This document shows positions 53,251 through 62,135 of a DNA stretch of 64,000 bases, one piece after another. Position 1 is the stretch's first letter. The number at the start of each line of letters is the position of its first letter. The position numbers and the translations under genes are program-made. Below the pieces are notes generated by a model, which worked only from the letters and a program-made list of their open reading frames with translations, did no database searches and was not told the DNA's origin. The stretch comes from an uncultured Bulleidia sp. (GTDB lineage Bacteria > Bacillota_I > Bacilli_A > Erysipelotrichales > Erysipelotrichaceae), in assembly GCA_934725105.1 (NCBI GenBank), contig CAKVBD010000008.1, positions 1-64,000 of the forward strand. Direction: 5' to 3'.

Positions 53251-53328
53251 TTGGCGGTTCAGAGTTTCAAGAGATGATTAACCAGAACCGCCAAGTTCTT
53301 ATCAATGACTAATCATCTCATGAAACTC
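53251..53328. promoter_or_regulatory. Two crossing inverted repeats in the IS1595 leader
   Basis: Pair A: TTGGCGGTTC (53251-53260) with GAACCGCCAA (53285-53294), perfect. Pair B: bases 53262-53280 with 53310-53328, 17 of 19 matching. Their order (A, B, A', B') means they cannot both be simple hairpins: either they exclude each other or form a pseudoknot. They may control transposase expression. The start codon is 6 bases from pair A. Confidence 0.55.
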
Positions 53329-53432
53329 CTTGATTGCTTGCCTTTCTACAAGCAACCAAATTATATCATGTAATGATTGTTTATTGATTCAAACCAGCCT
53401 TCATGTGCAAGTGACGAGTTTCAATAATTAAT

Positions 53433-54239
53433 TTACTGCTTGGCTGGATCTAACAAATCCGATGTACTTCCGACCTTCACCGCAACAGTTTCAAGTTTTC
53501 TGCCACGGTAGCTTTTTCCATCCATCATATAGACAATTGCGTTATCAAAGATTCGATCCAATGCACACAGCAGTGTATCATCTTCGTCAAAGTCCTCTTT
53601 CCATTGGGAAGGGGATTTATTGCTTGTAAAGATCACACAGTTCGGACCTTCTTTTGATGCCCGTCTGTCAATGACATCAAAGAAGATTCTTGTATTTTCC
53701 TTGTCAAACTTGCATCTTCCCATTTCATCGATAATCAGGCAGCTTGGCTTTACAAGGCCGTTCGTCGTACTTCCTACACTGTCATTCTTTCTGGCCTGTA
53801 TAAGACGCTGATTAAGTTCTGTTGCTTTAAGAAAATAGACCTTATTCCCCAATTCACAGCACGCTCTACCAAACGCCATAGCCAGATGTGTCTTCCCAAT
53901 TCCTGGCGGACCGATAAAAGCAAGATTTCTATGTTCGTAAAGCGGAGACAGTGTACTGAGATTCTTCAGCTTTTCCAGATTATTTGAATGCACATATGAA
54001 AAATCAAAATTACTGAAGGTTTTTGGTTCTGTCAGTGGAAGTCTGCTCAGCTTCAGGCAGGTATTCACCACTGCTTCCTTTTTTCTCTTTTCAAGAATCT
54101 CAAAAAAATCTGTTGTTTTATCAATCTCTTCCTGACTCATATTCAGCTTTGTAAAATAGCCTGCAATTTCTTCGGCAGATATGCTCAGTTTCAGATAATC
54201 TGCGATTTCTGCAATTTTATCGTATGATGACTCAGTCAT
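53433..54239 (-). CDS. istB: IS21-family helper ATPase IstB
   Basis: AAA+ ATPase that assembles on DNA and picks the target for the IstA transposase. Walker A is GPPGIGKTH in NLAFIGPPGIGKTHLAMAFG, and Walker B SCLIIDEMGRC. The C-terminal sensor region reads VIFTSNKSPSQWKEDF. Length 268 is normal. Its ATG overlaps the istA end by 8 bases (54232-54239), the usual coupled arrangement. Followed downstream by the IS1595 insertion 12 bases beyond the stop codon. Confidence 0.92.
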   Translation of the reverse strand: MTESSYDKIAEIADYLKLSISAEEIAGYFTKLNMSQEEIDKTTDFFEILEKRKKEAVVNTCLKLSRLPLTEPKTFSNFDFSYVHSNNLEKLKNLSTLSPLYEHRNLAFIGPPGIGKTHLAMAFGRACCELGNKVYFLKATELNQRLIQARKNDSVGSTTNGLVKPSCLIIDEMGRCKFDKENTRIFFDVIDRRASKEGPNCVIFTSNKSPSQWKEDFDEDDTLLCALDRIFDNAIVYMMDGKSYRGRKLETVAVKVGSTSDLLDPAKQ

Positions 54240-55548
54240 TCCACTTCACCATCTTTCCAAAGTCAAACTTTTCAAAGCCTTTTTCAGGTACAGCTTCCTC
54301 TTTTTGGGTAATAACTGCTTTTACTGGTGCAGTCGGCAGTTCTTCAGGTTCCTTAATTGCATACTGATCATGTGCATAGCTGTCTTTGCGGCTCCATGTG
54401 ATATTATGCATCGCAATCTGGTGAGTGAGATCCGTATCATAGATATACAGATAGAAATCTTTTCTCATGACTCTGCAGGTCTTGCGAGTGTATGTATATG
54501 GGACACCAAATCTTCTGCCTTCATAGTTCACAAATCCATCAAAGCTGATTTTTCTGACAGGGCACAGGTATTTCATGATTTCTTCAGTCATTGTCAGTAT
54601 TTCAGCCACATGCATACATTCATTACTGTGTACTTCTGTGGGAACGCAATCCATAGCACGATGATATCTGCCATTCTGTTCGTTACACCAGATCAATGCA
54701 TCGCAGTTCAGATCTGTAACATTTCCAAATGTTCTTCCAGCAATGAAATTTTCTTTTACAAAGCGGACAAGCCTTTCTACTTTTCCTTTGGTAAATGGAT
54801 GTCGAACTTTACACAATTTTGTATGAAATCCAATTACTTTCATGAAGGTCTCGTAATCTTTCTGCCAGAGAGGATTTCCTTCCACATCTCTTCCGATGAC
54901 TACGCTTTTCATGTTATCTGTAAGAACGTTCTCTGGAATCCCCATGTAAATAAACGCATGAATCATACCAATAAACAGGTTTTCCTGTCTGGCATTTGGA
55001 AAGAATTCAATGTATCGCTCGCCGCAGTGATGACAGATCATGGCGAAACATGCACACTGATAAGAACCGCCGTCAGGAGTATTTACTTTAACAAATCCCC
55101 AGTCCATCTGGTAATTCTCACCAGGCCCTGTATGATATCTTCTGCCTCTGTTTCCCTGTGAACTTACAATTTCACGTGGTGCAGGAACCAGATCTTTATG
55201 TGCAGCAATATATCGTTTGATAGAAGTTCTGCTTCCTGGATAGCCGACTCCTTGAAGTCTTTCAAAGATAACTTCAGAATTTGTGACATTCTTTCTGAGA
55301 TAATCATCAATTGTGCCCTCGTATCCTGAAATAACAGATTTCTTGGACTTTTTTCCTTTATTTGCATTCGGCTTGACTACAAAACCATTTTTCTTTAATC
55401 TTCTTAGCTTAGCTCGACTGATACCGGTGATTCTGTGCAGTTCTGCCAGATTAACTTTCTCAATCGAATAACTTTCACCCATTTTTCCCTTTATGGTGGC
55501 AAGGGCATGTGCTAATATGTCCTCGAGGTCATTACTATTTATATTCAA
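54232..55548 (-). CDS. istA: IS21-family transposase IstA
   Basis: A DDE transposase with an N-terminal helix-turn-helix (VNLAELHRITGISRAKLRRL) and rve-type catalytic core: YQMDWGFVKVNTPDGG with the first Asp, NVLTDNMKSVVIG with the second and KGKVERLVRFVKENFI with the Glu. A later domain ends EKGFEKFDFGKMVKWND. The TTG at 55548 is taken as the start since AAAGGAGG precedes it, giving 438 residues. A frame open to 55689 runs into the element end and is unlikely to be translated. A 285-residue frame on the opposite strand is a shadow. Confidence 0.88.
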   Translation of the reverse strand: MNINSNDLEDILAHALATIKGKMGESYSIEKVNLAELHRITGISRAKLRRLKKNGFVVKPNANKGKKSKKSVISGYEGTIDDYLRKNVTNSEVIFERLQGVGYPGSRTSIKRYIAAHKDLVPAPREIVSSQGNRGRRYHTGPGENYQMDWGFVKVNTPDGGSYQCACFAMICHHCGERYIEFFPNARQENLFIGMIHAFIYMGIPENVLTDNMKSVVIGRDVEGNPLWQKDYETFMKVIGFHTKLCKVRHPFTKGKVERLVRFVKENFIAGRTFGNVTDLNCDALIWCNEQNGRYHRAMDCVPTEVHSNECMHVAEILTMTEEIMKYLCPVRKISFDGFVNYEGRRFGVPYTYTRKTCRVMRKDFYLYIYDTDLTHQIAMHNITWSRKDSYAHDQYAIKEPEELPTAPVKAVITQKEEAVPEKGFEKFDFGKMVKWND

Positions 55549-55701
55549 AATACCTCCTTTATCTGATGTGCTGACATATATCAGTGTAGGACTGTTATTG
55601 AAAAATGGTAATGGTCTTTTATTATGATTGGCGATTTTTGATGGACTAAAAATGGCGATTTTTACTGGACACTTTTTGGCGATTTTCACCGGTCCCTAAC
55701 A

Positions 55702-56253
55702 GCCTTTTAAATCATCCTTGTATTTTTCTGCAAAATTATGAGCATCATTTTCTTTTTCGTCATCTGTACTATTTAACTTATTGTATAACACATGATCTAA
55801 ATTACTGGACATATAGTATATATGATATGGTATATTTCCAATGGTACTTGTAGTTGTTAAACGATTTATATTCTCTCGTTTTTGTGCATTTCTCTGAATG
55901 ATTCCTTCAGGATGATTTGTATGGATTTCCTTTTCACTATAGATAGGTTTGTATGCATCTTTATCTTCAACGATTGCACTATCTGGAACAAATGCACCAT
56001 CCATATCAGCTACTTGAATAATTTCTTTGTAATCTGTTCTTCTTAAAGAGTACAATGCCATATGTTGTTTTACACATTCATTCACTTTGAAAATAATATT
56101 GGAACATTTATTTCCTTTTTCTGTGGTAATATCCCCATGGTGAGTATGAACATATACTCTGTCTTTATCAAAATAATTATTCAAAACAGCACCTAATGCC
56201 TCTTCATCAGAAGGCCCTTCCACAATGACTAACACAACTTTCTTCCTTTTCAT
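55702..56253 (-). pseudogene. RloB-like TOPRIM protein, 5' part, interrupted by IS21
   Basis: The N-terminal 184 residues of an RloB/AbiLii-type protein. Start KRKKVVLVIVEGPSDEEALG carries the TOPRIM Glu, and IIQVADMDGAFVPD the DxD. TOPRIM proteins of this sort are nuclease partners of AAA ATPases in phage defence. The IS21 insertion after codon 184 removes the last 50 residues (see 51942-52098); the current frame ends two residues inside the element at 55696. The ATG overlaps the ATPase stop by 4 bases, so the pair is one operon. The effector is likely inactive until excision. Confidence 0.82.
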
Positions 56254-57641
56254 TGCATTTTACCAGCCTCTCTAAATGCAAGTGCAATTTCGTAATTATT
56301 TGTTGGATCATAAATGACTTCATCTTGTCCGCCTAAAACAATATCTCTATAGTAGAAATTTCTTAAATTGTTGTTTTCTTTTACATTTGTCAAACGGATA
56401 TAGCGGTTATTTGGATTTGTTGTTGTAAATACAATAAAACTTTTATCTAAAGTTTCTAAAGGACGTAAATTGTGAGATGTAAAAATCAATTGCCCTTGCC
56501 CCTTTTCAGAGATGATTTTCAAGATTTCCCCTAATAAATATTCAAAAATTCCAGAATCTAATTCATCAATTACAACTGTAATAGATGGATTATTATACAT
56601 AAATATTAAAAGCTGTAAGATAGAAATGATTTTTTTGATACCTTCTGATTCATAACGTAATGGAATTTCTTTTTTATTTTTCTTCGATATCAATTGAACT
56701 CTACGTCCAACGCTTCCATTTTGTAAAAACTGTTTACCAAAATCATATACATCTATTGTTAATCCAGGAACCATTTGTGAAAGAACTTTATTCATATTAG
56801 GAATCATTTTTTTAATCAATTCCGCTGCTTCTTCAGGAATTGTTGATGGCTCATCTAGTGAAAGCATGATATTTCCAGAAGCTTTAGAATCTCCAGTGTC
56901 GTACATAAAAGTAACCGGAAGAGCATTCAATGTTATCAAACCATTGTTTTGTGTATCAATAACAAATAATTCATAGTTTCCATACTGAAGAATCATCTGA
57001 AATAAAGCTGTATAGATTGTGTTATTACACTTATTTTCAATCGTTGATAATAACTCACCTGAAAAAATAAAAGATCTAGATGTAGCAAGTGCTAAGCGTT
57101 TTACAACTTCAAGATTTGTTGCGACTTCTTTATCTTTTCCAACAAGTTCAACATATTTACTCTTTGGAGAAAATACTTCTTTAGAATTGGTATTGATTAA
57201 ATCAACCATTTTGTGCCTAGTATTCTTATCAGTATAAGAAAAGCTTAAAAGTTCATCAAATAATTCAACTTTATAACTTTCAGCTTCAGAAAAGTTTTGC
57301 TGTGTAGACAAAACTTTTCGGATTTTAAATTCATAGTTAACAAGATATTCTAGTTCTTTTTCTGGAATTTTCATTGAAATATCAAATTTAAGCTTTGCAT
57401 ACTCTGCTTCCACATGAATGTAATCTGCAAACTGAGATGGTATAACTTGACCACAGAAAGCTAATTTCAATAATTTAATTGCATCAATCAAAGCCGTTTT
57501 ACCAGATCCATTCTGGCCATAGATTCCAAGAATACTTGCTTTATAATCTTTTTTATTATTTTTTAAAACAACTTGACCATATTTAACATTTTTGAAATTT
57601 TCAATTTCAATCTTCTCGATTCTTGTACATTTACCAACCAT
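56250..57641 (-). CDS. AAA ATPase of an AbiL/RloA-like defence pair
   Basis: A 463-residue ABC/AAA_15-type ATPase: IEIENFKNVKYGQVVLK, Walker A GIYGQNGSGKTALID near residues 36-50, LRYESEGIKKIISILQLLIF as the signature region, Walker B ITVVIDELDSGIFE and the His switch LIFTSHN. The ATG at 57641 is preferred, with AGAGG 8 bases before it; a GTG at 57650 directly abuts this site. Together with RloB it matches AbiL (AbiLi/AbiLii), an architecture close to PARIS (ATPase plus TOPRIM effector). The ATPase gene is intact although its partner is split. Confidence 0.8.
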   Translation of the reverse strand: MVGKCTRIEKIEIENFKNVKYGQVVLKNNKKDYKASILGIYGQNGSGKTALIDAIKLLKLAFCGQVIPSQFADYIHVEAEYAKLKFDISMKIPEKELEYLVNYEFKIRKVLSTQQNFSEAESYKVELFDELLSFSYTDKNTRHKMVDLINTNSKEVFSPKSKYVELVGKDKEVATNLEVVKRLALATSRSFIFSGELLSTIENKCNNTIYTALFQMILQYGNYELFVIDTQNNGLITLNALPVTFMYDTGDSKASGNIMLSLDEPSTIPEEAAELIKKMIPNMNKVLSQMVPGLTIDVYDFGKQFLQNGSVGRRVQLISKKNKKEIPLRYESEGIKKIISILQLLIFMYNNPSITVVIDELDSGIFEYLLGEILKIISEKGQGQLIFTSHNLRPLETLDKSFIVFTTTNPNNRYIRLTNVKENNNLRNFYYRDIVLGGQDEVIYDPTNNYEIALAFREAGKMQ

Positions 57642-57780
57642 TTTAGCCACCTCTGTATCTCCCTATATGCACAATCAATTTAACATCAAGTTAATTTTCT
57701 GTCAATTCAATTGAACATTTTGCACATTTTGTATAGATTTAGCTTTTGATTAGAGAATTATGTATTATTTCCACTCAAAA

Positions 57781-57802
57781 AGACTCTGGAACCCCAGAGT
57801 CT
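57781..57802 (-). terminator. Terminator of the rimP-nusA-infB-rbfA operon
   Basis: AGACTCTGG (57781-57789) pairs perfectly with CCAGAGTCT (57794-57802) and TTTTT follows on the minus strand, 10 bases past the rbfA stop. Confidence 0.9.
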
Positions 57803-57811
57803 CTCATTCAC

Positions 57812-58168
57812 TTATTCTTCATCATCTTTGTGTAATGATGCAATGATATCATCAATATGACGTGCTTTTCTTTCCGTTTCATCAATCACGAAGATTAATT
57901 CCGGACATCTTCGAATACTCAATCTCTGAGATAATTCTGTACGAATATATCCCTTAGCTCGATTCAGTGCTTTTAGACCAGCCTGTGCTCTAGCATCCTG
58001 TCCTAAGAATTCACAGAATACTTTCGCATAAGAATGATCATTAGAAACCTGAACATCAGTAATCGTCACAAATCCAACGTTAGGATCCTTCACACCAAAC
58101 TGAATAATTTCAGAAATATTCTTACGAATGATACCTTCTAATCTTTTCTGCTTAAAGTTCTTTGCCAT
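57812..58168 (-). CDS. rbfA: Ribosome-binding factor A
   Basis: Binds the 30S subunit late in assembly and helps 16S rRNA processing, important for growth in the cold. The 118 residues have the KH-like fold with FVTITDVQVSNDHSYAKVFC and the C-terminal VIDETERKARHIDDIIASLH motif. Normal length. Start 3 bases after infB ends, so cotranscribed. A strong terminator follows. No oddity. Confidence 0.95.
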   Translation of the reverse strand: MAKNFKQKRLEGIIRKNISEIIQFGVKDPNVGFVTITDVQVSNDHSYAKVFCEFLGQDARAQAGLKALNRAKGYIRTELSQRLSIRRCPELIFVIDETERKARHIDDIIASLHKDDEE

Positions 58169-58171
58169 ACA

Positions 58172-60031
58172 TTACTCAACAGGAACTTCCTGTGCCTCAT
58201 AGAATTCTAAAGTATCACCAACCTTGATATCATTATAGTTCGCAATTGTAAGACCACATTCATAGCCAGAAAGTACTTCCTTTGCCTGATCCTTGAATCT
58301 CTGTAAAGAGCCAAGCTTTCCATCATACACAATGATACCTTCACGAATCAAACGCACACCACAGTTAGCTTTTGCCTTGCCATCTGTAACCATACATCCA
58401 GCAATTGTACCAACCTTAGAAACCTTATATGTTTCTCTCACTTCAGCTTCACCAATTGTAACGTCTTCATAGACTGGTTCAAGCATACCCTTCATGGCAA
58501 GTTCCATTTCTTCTGTAGCCTTATAGATGATGTTGTGTAAACGAATTTCAACACCAGCTTCTTCAGCCATCTTACGAATATTTGCATCAGGTCTAACGTT
58601 AAAGCCAATAATCATAGCCTTAGAAGCATCCGCAAGCATGATATCACTTTCTGTAATTGCACCAGCAGTTGCATGAATCACCTTGATCTTAACATCACCA
58701 ACTTCAAGTTTTTCCATGCTGGACTTCACTGCTTCAGCAGAACCCTGTACGTCAGCCTTGATGATAATAGGTACTTCCTTGATGTTACCTGCTTCAATCT
58801 GTGCAGACAAGTCTTCCAGTGACATTGCACTTGTCTTTCTTCTTTCAGCTTCCTGCTTTCTTCTCTTACGACGATCTGCTAAAGCTCTTGCTTCCTTTTC
58901 ATCGTCAAAGTTTCTAAACAAGTCACCAGCTTCAGGAACATCATTTAAACCAATGATTTCCACTGGTGTAGAAGGACCAGCAGACTTCAATGTACGACCA
59001 TTTTCATCTGTCATTCTTCTCACCTTACCAAAGGATGTACCAACAACAACTGGATCACCTTGATGAAGTGTACCATTCTGCACAAGCAGTGTAGCAACAG
59101 GTCCTCTGCCCTTATCAAGCTTTGCTTCAATGACAGAACCTGTAGCGATAGCATTTGGAGCAGCTTTCAATTCCTTGATATCTGCTACTGTAAGAATTGT
59201 TTCTAAAAGGTCATCAATACCATCACCTTTTTTCGCACTTGTAGGAACAAAGATCGTATCTCCACCCCATTCTTCAGGCATCACACCAAGATCACTCATT
59301 TCACCCATGACGTGATCTGGATTCGCATCTGGCTTATCCATCTTGTTGACCGCAACAATGATAGGAACACCTGCAGCCTTTGCATGGTCAACTGCTTCAC
59401 GTGTCTGTGGCATCACACCATCATCTGCTGCTACAACAATAACAGCGATATCAGTAATGGATGCACCACGTGCTCTCATCGCAGTAAATGCTTCATGACC
59501 AGGTGTATCTAAGAATGTAATCTTTCTACCATCAATAGAAACCTGATAAGCACCGATTGCCTGTGTAATACCACCAGCTTCACCAGCTGCTACCTTAGAC
59601 TTACGGATTGTATCCAAGAGTGTTGTTTTACCATGGTCAACATGTCCCATGATTGTAACAACAGGTGGACGTTCTTTTAGAAGATCTGGATCAGTTACTT
59701 CTTCTACTTCCAATGTATCTTCTTCTCTTTCTTTTACCTTTGTAGGTTCAATATCATAAGAGATACATACAAGTTCAACAGTTTCATCATCCAGTGGTGT
59801 ATTGATTGTAACTGCTTTACCTTCCATGAATAATGTTTTGATAATATCTGTGGAAGGATGTGCAATCTTTTCAGCTAATTCACCAACTGTGATTCCATCT
59901 GTATATGTAATTGCGTGAACTTCTTCAACAACCTTCTTAGGCTTGTTATCAAAGTTCTTATTATTGTTATTGCGAGCTTTGTTTGTGTTCTTTTTGTTTT
60001 TAGAACCATTACTCTTTGTATTCTTTGGCAT
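58172..60031 (-). CDS. infB: Translation initiation factor IF-2
   Basis: GTPase that brings initiator tRNA to the ribosome. A short Asn/Lys-rich N-terminus (residues 1-35) precedes the IF2-N domain (VGELAEKIAHPSTDIIKTLF), then the G domain with G1 GHVDHGKT (129-136), DTPGHEAF and NKMD, and domains II-IV to the end GDTLEFYEAQEVPVE. At 619 residues it is a short form, without the long low-complexity N-terminus of many species. Start supported by GGGAGG upstream. Key residues intact. Confidence 0.95.
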   Translation of the reverse strand: MPKNTKSNGSKNKKNTNKARNNNNKNFDNKPKKVVEEVHAITYTDGITVGELAEKIAHPSTDIIKTLFMEGKAVTINTPLDDETVELVCISYDIEPTKVKEREEDTLEVEEVTDPDLLKERPPVVTIMGHVDHGKTTLLDTIRKSKVAAGEAGGITQAIGAYQVSIDGRKITFLDTPGHEAFTAMRARGASITDIAVIVVAADDGVMPQTREAVDHAKAAGVPIIVAVNKMDKPDANPDHVMGEMSDLGVMPEEWGGDTIFVPTSAKKGDGIDDLLETILTVADIKELKAAPNAIATGSVIEAKLDKGRGPVATLLVQNGTLHQGDPVVVGTSFGKVRRMTDENGRTLKSAGPSTPVEIIGLNDVPEAGDLFRNFDDEKEARALADRRKRRKQEAERRKTSAMSLEDLSAQIEAGNIKEVPIIIKADVQGSAEAVKSSMEKLEVGDVKIKVIHATAGAITESDIMLADASKAMIIGFNVRPDANIRKMAEEAGVEIRLHNIIYKATEEMELAMKGMLEPVYEDVTIGEAEVRETYKVSKVGTIAGCMVTDGKAKANCGVRLIREGIIVYDGKLGSLQRFKDQAKEVLSGYECGLTIANYNDIKVGDTLEFYEAQEVPVE

Positions 60032-60052
60032 AGATAACCTCCCTTTCTTAAT

Positions 60053-60070
60053 GCATCATTTTCATGATGC
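60053..60070 (-). other. Intercistronic hairpin with GNRA loop between rnpM and infB
   Basis: GCATCAT (60053-60059) pairs with ATGATGC (60064-60070). On the minus-strand RNA the loop is GAAA, a stable tetraloop. No U run follows, so it is not a terminator. It lies 22 bases from the infB start, where many relatives have the ylxQ gene; it may be a processing or stabilising element. Confidence 0.5.
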
Positions 60071-60116
60071 GAAACAATCATATTCTTACATCGCCTCTTT
60101 TCGTATTTGCATTCAT

Positions 60117-60371
60117 TTAGATTGCTTTTTTGATTTCTTTATAGAATGAATCAGGAATATCCATCTTCATTGCTCTTTTTAAAGCACCGTTTTTCTGTGC
60201 AGCTTCTACAGCATCCAGGCTTTTCTTGAGATATGCTCCATGACCATTGGCCTTTCCTGTAGGATCCACTGCTAGATTTCCTTCTGGTGTACGAACGATG
60301 CGAAGAAGATCTTTTTTAGCACACTGTTCACCCGTTGCGACACAGCGTCTCATAGGAATCTTTCTAGGCAT
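60117..60371 (-). CDS. rnpM: RNase P modulator RnpM (YlxR)
   Basis: An 84-residue basic protein with the YlxR motif RCVATGEQCAKKDLLRIVRT and GRGAYL-like GHGAYLKKSLDAV. YlxR has been shown to bind RNase P RNA and lower its activity. Its ATG lies 2 bases past the nusA stop, consistent with translational coupling. In B. subtilis ylxQ follows; here it does not, and 85 bases with a hairpin take its place. Confidence 0.85.
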   Translation of the reverse strand: MPRKIPMRRCVATGEQCAKKDLLRIVRTPEGNLAVDPTGKANGHGAYLKKSLDAVEAAQKNGALKRAMKMDIPDSFYKEIKKAI

Positions 60372-60373
60372 GA

Positions 60374-62125
60374 TTATTCATCCTCGCCGTAGTAATCTTC
60401 GTATTCATCGTAATCGATGTCGTATTCTCTTTCTTCTTCAGCTTCCTGCTGTGCTTCGATTTCAGCAAGTTCTTCTTCAGAATAGATTTGAGAAGCAGTT
60501 GCACGTGTTGCAAGCTTATCCTTGAGCTGCTCCTGCAGTTCCTTGTTAGAGAGCTTGTAGTTATCTTCATCACTCTTCTTCTTGAACTTCTTCTTGCCCT
60601 TAGCTTCCACTTTCTTGCTTGTATCTGCTAACTTTTCAAACTTGGATACGTATGTATTGTTTGCTGCCATTTCTTCGAGGTCAGCGTGTTTGTTACTCTT
60701 CTTTTCTTCCACGAGTGGTTCTTCGCTTTCTACTTCTTCTTCAACTTCGTTGTCTTCTTCTACGACAGGTTCTTCTACAGCAGCAGGTGTTTCTTCTACT
60801 GTTGCTGTTTCTTCTTCCTTAGTATCTTCTTCATCCATTTCATCAAGCACATTTTCACTTAATGTTTCCATCATTTCTTCAGGGATGAAGTCATCATCTT
60901 CACTGCCAGCATTTTCTTTGAGTGCGGCAATCTTTTCAGCAGCTGCAGCCTTCTTTTCTTCCTGTTCTTTGATAGCTTCAGCACGCTTCATTTCATTTTC
61001 TTTTGCTGTCTTTTCAGCAGCCTTCTGCTTCAATACTTCAGCCTGTGCAAGTAATGCTTCATAATCCATACCTGCTTCTTCAATTTCTTCACGTGTCTTG
61101 ATATCGATCTTGTGATTTGTCAACTTCACCGCAAGTCTAGCATTCTTACCACGCTTGCCAATTGCTAATGAAAGCTGTGCAGCATCAACAATTACAAGCA
61201 AGCTATTATCATCTCTACCAGGTAATACAGCAGTCACAACGGCAGGAGCTAAAGCATTCTTTACAAGAACACTGACATCATTAGAATATTCAAAGATATC
61301 AACCTTTTCACCATTCAATTCATCAATGATGTTCTGTACACGGTTACCTCTAGGTCCAATACATGCACCAATTGGATCAATGTCTGGATTATGAGAAAGT
61401 ACAGCCATCTTTGTTCTATCACCAGCATCTCTAGCAATTGCCTTGATTTCAACGATACCGTTATAGATTTCAGGAACTTCCTTTTCAAACAGTCTCTTAA
61501 CAAGCATTGCATCCGCTCTAGATACAAGAACCTGAGAACCCTTAGTATCTTTATTGACAGCAGTAATAACAACTCTAGTCTTGTCACCTTCTCTTAATAC
61601 TTCACCAGGAATCTGTGCAGAATGAGGCATCAAAGCAACAGACTTGCCAAGATTGATCAATGCAAACTTATCTTTGACAGATTCAACAACACCAATAAAC
61701 ATTTCATCGATCTTGTCTTTGTATTCATCATAGACAGCACTCTTTTCAGCTTCTCTGATCTTCTGACGAATGACATTCTTCGCAATTGAAACGGCAGCTC
61801 TAGACAATTCAACTTCTTCAATTGGTCTTCTGATCTTGCCACCAACTTCAGCAGTAGGATCAATTGCTCTAGCTTCTGCTAAACCAATTTCCAATTCATC
61901 ATCCTGAACATCATCATCACTTTCAAGTACTAAGTAGTTCTGATAAAGATCAAACTTCTTTTTCTTTTCATTGAGTTCCGCAACAACATCAATATCCTGA
62001 AGTTCAGCATCTTTTTTATATGCTTTCGCAACAGCTTCATTCAAAGCTTCCAAGATTACAGCTTCAGAGATATTTCTTTGTTCTTCAACATCACTCAAAG
62101 CTCTTAGCATTTTTTTGTATTCCAT
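60374..62125 (-). CDS. nusA: Transcription elongation/termination factor NusA with acidic C-terminal tail
   Basis: Binds RNA polymerase and controls pausing, termination and antitermination. NusA-N domain (1-130), S1 (about 140-200, DKFALINLGKSVALMP) and two KH domains (DPIGACIGPRGNRVQNIIDE; LAIGKRGKNARLAVKL). Residues 350-583 form a long Glu-, Lys- and Ala-rich low-complexity tail, ending YDIDYDEYEDYYGEDE. Firmicute NusA is usually 350-400 residues, so this tail adds about 200. It begins 10 bases after rimP. The tail's role is unknown; protein contacts are likely. Confidence 0.92.
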   Translation of the reverse strand: MEYKKMLRALSDVEEQRNISEAVILEALNEAVAKAYKKDAELQDIDVVAELNEKKKKFDLYQNYLVLESDDDVQDDELEIGLAEARAIDPTAEVGGKIRRPIEEVELSRAAVSIAKNVIRQKIREAEKSAVYDEYKDKIDEMFIGVVESVKDKFALINLGKSVALMPHSAQIPGEVLREGDKTRVVITAVNKDTKGSQVLVSRADAMLVKRLFEKEVPEIYNGIVEIKAIARDAGDRTKMAVLSHNPDIDPIGACIGPRGNRVQNIIDELNGEKVDIFEYSNDVSVLVKNALAPAVVTAVLPGRDDNSLLVIVDAAQLSLAIGKRGKNARLAVKLTNHKIDIKTREEIEEAGMDYEALLAQAEVLKQKAAEKTAKENEMKRAEAIKEQEEKKAAAAEKIAALKENAGSEDDDFIPEEMMETLSENVLDEMDEEDTKEEETATVEETPAAVEEPVVEEDNEVEEEVESEEPLVEEKKSNKHADLEEMAANNTYVSKFEKLADTSKKVEAKGKKKFKKKSDEDNYKLSNKELQEQLKDKLATRATASQIYSEEELAEIEAQQEAEEEREYDIDYDEYEDYYGEDE

Positions 62126-62135
62126 GTTTCTCTCC

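Larger units (their letters stand above)
52196..53420. mobile_element. IS1595-family element nested in the IS21
   Basis: Perfect 26-base terminal inverted repeats at 52196-52221 and 53396-53421 begin AAACTCGTCACTTGCACATG. The 8-base duplication TCAATAAT flanks it at 52188-52195 and 53421-53428, the size known for IS1595. The identical ends and intact gene indicate recent insertion. Confidence 0.88.
52099..55701. mobile_element. IS21-family element inserted in rloB, itself carrying an IS1595 element
   Basis: Ends TGTTAGCGTCCGGT (52099-52112) and, inverted, TGTTAGGGACCGGT (55701-55688) agree at 12 of 14 positions. Direct repeats GCCT at 52095-52098 and 55702-55705 are the target duplication, of the 4-8 bases expected for IS21. 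Genes istA and istB are intact. The left arm between istB and the end is interrupted by an IS1595 element (52196-53420). Terminal sub-repeats with 'ATCGCC' near 55625-55690 are typical of IS21 right ends. Confidence 0.88.

Noticed and set aside
54304..55161. 285-residue plus-strand frame opposite istA
   Set aside because: Entirely antisense to the conserved IstA gene, Cys/Ile/Phe-rich with no recognisable domain.
60582..61064. 160-residue serine-rich plus-strand frame opposite nusA
   Set aside because: Composition follows from the Glu/Lys-rich NusA tail read backwards.
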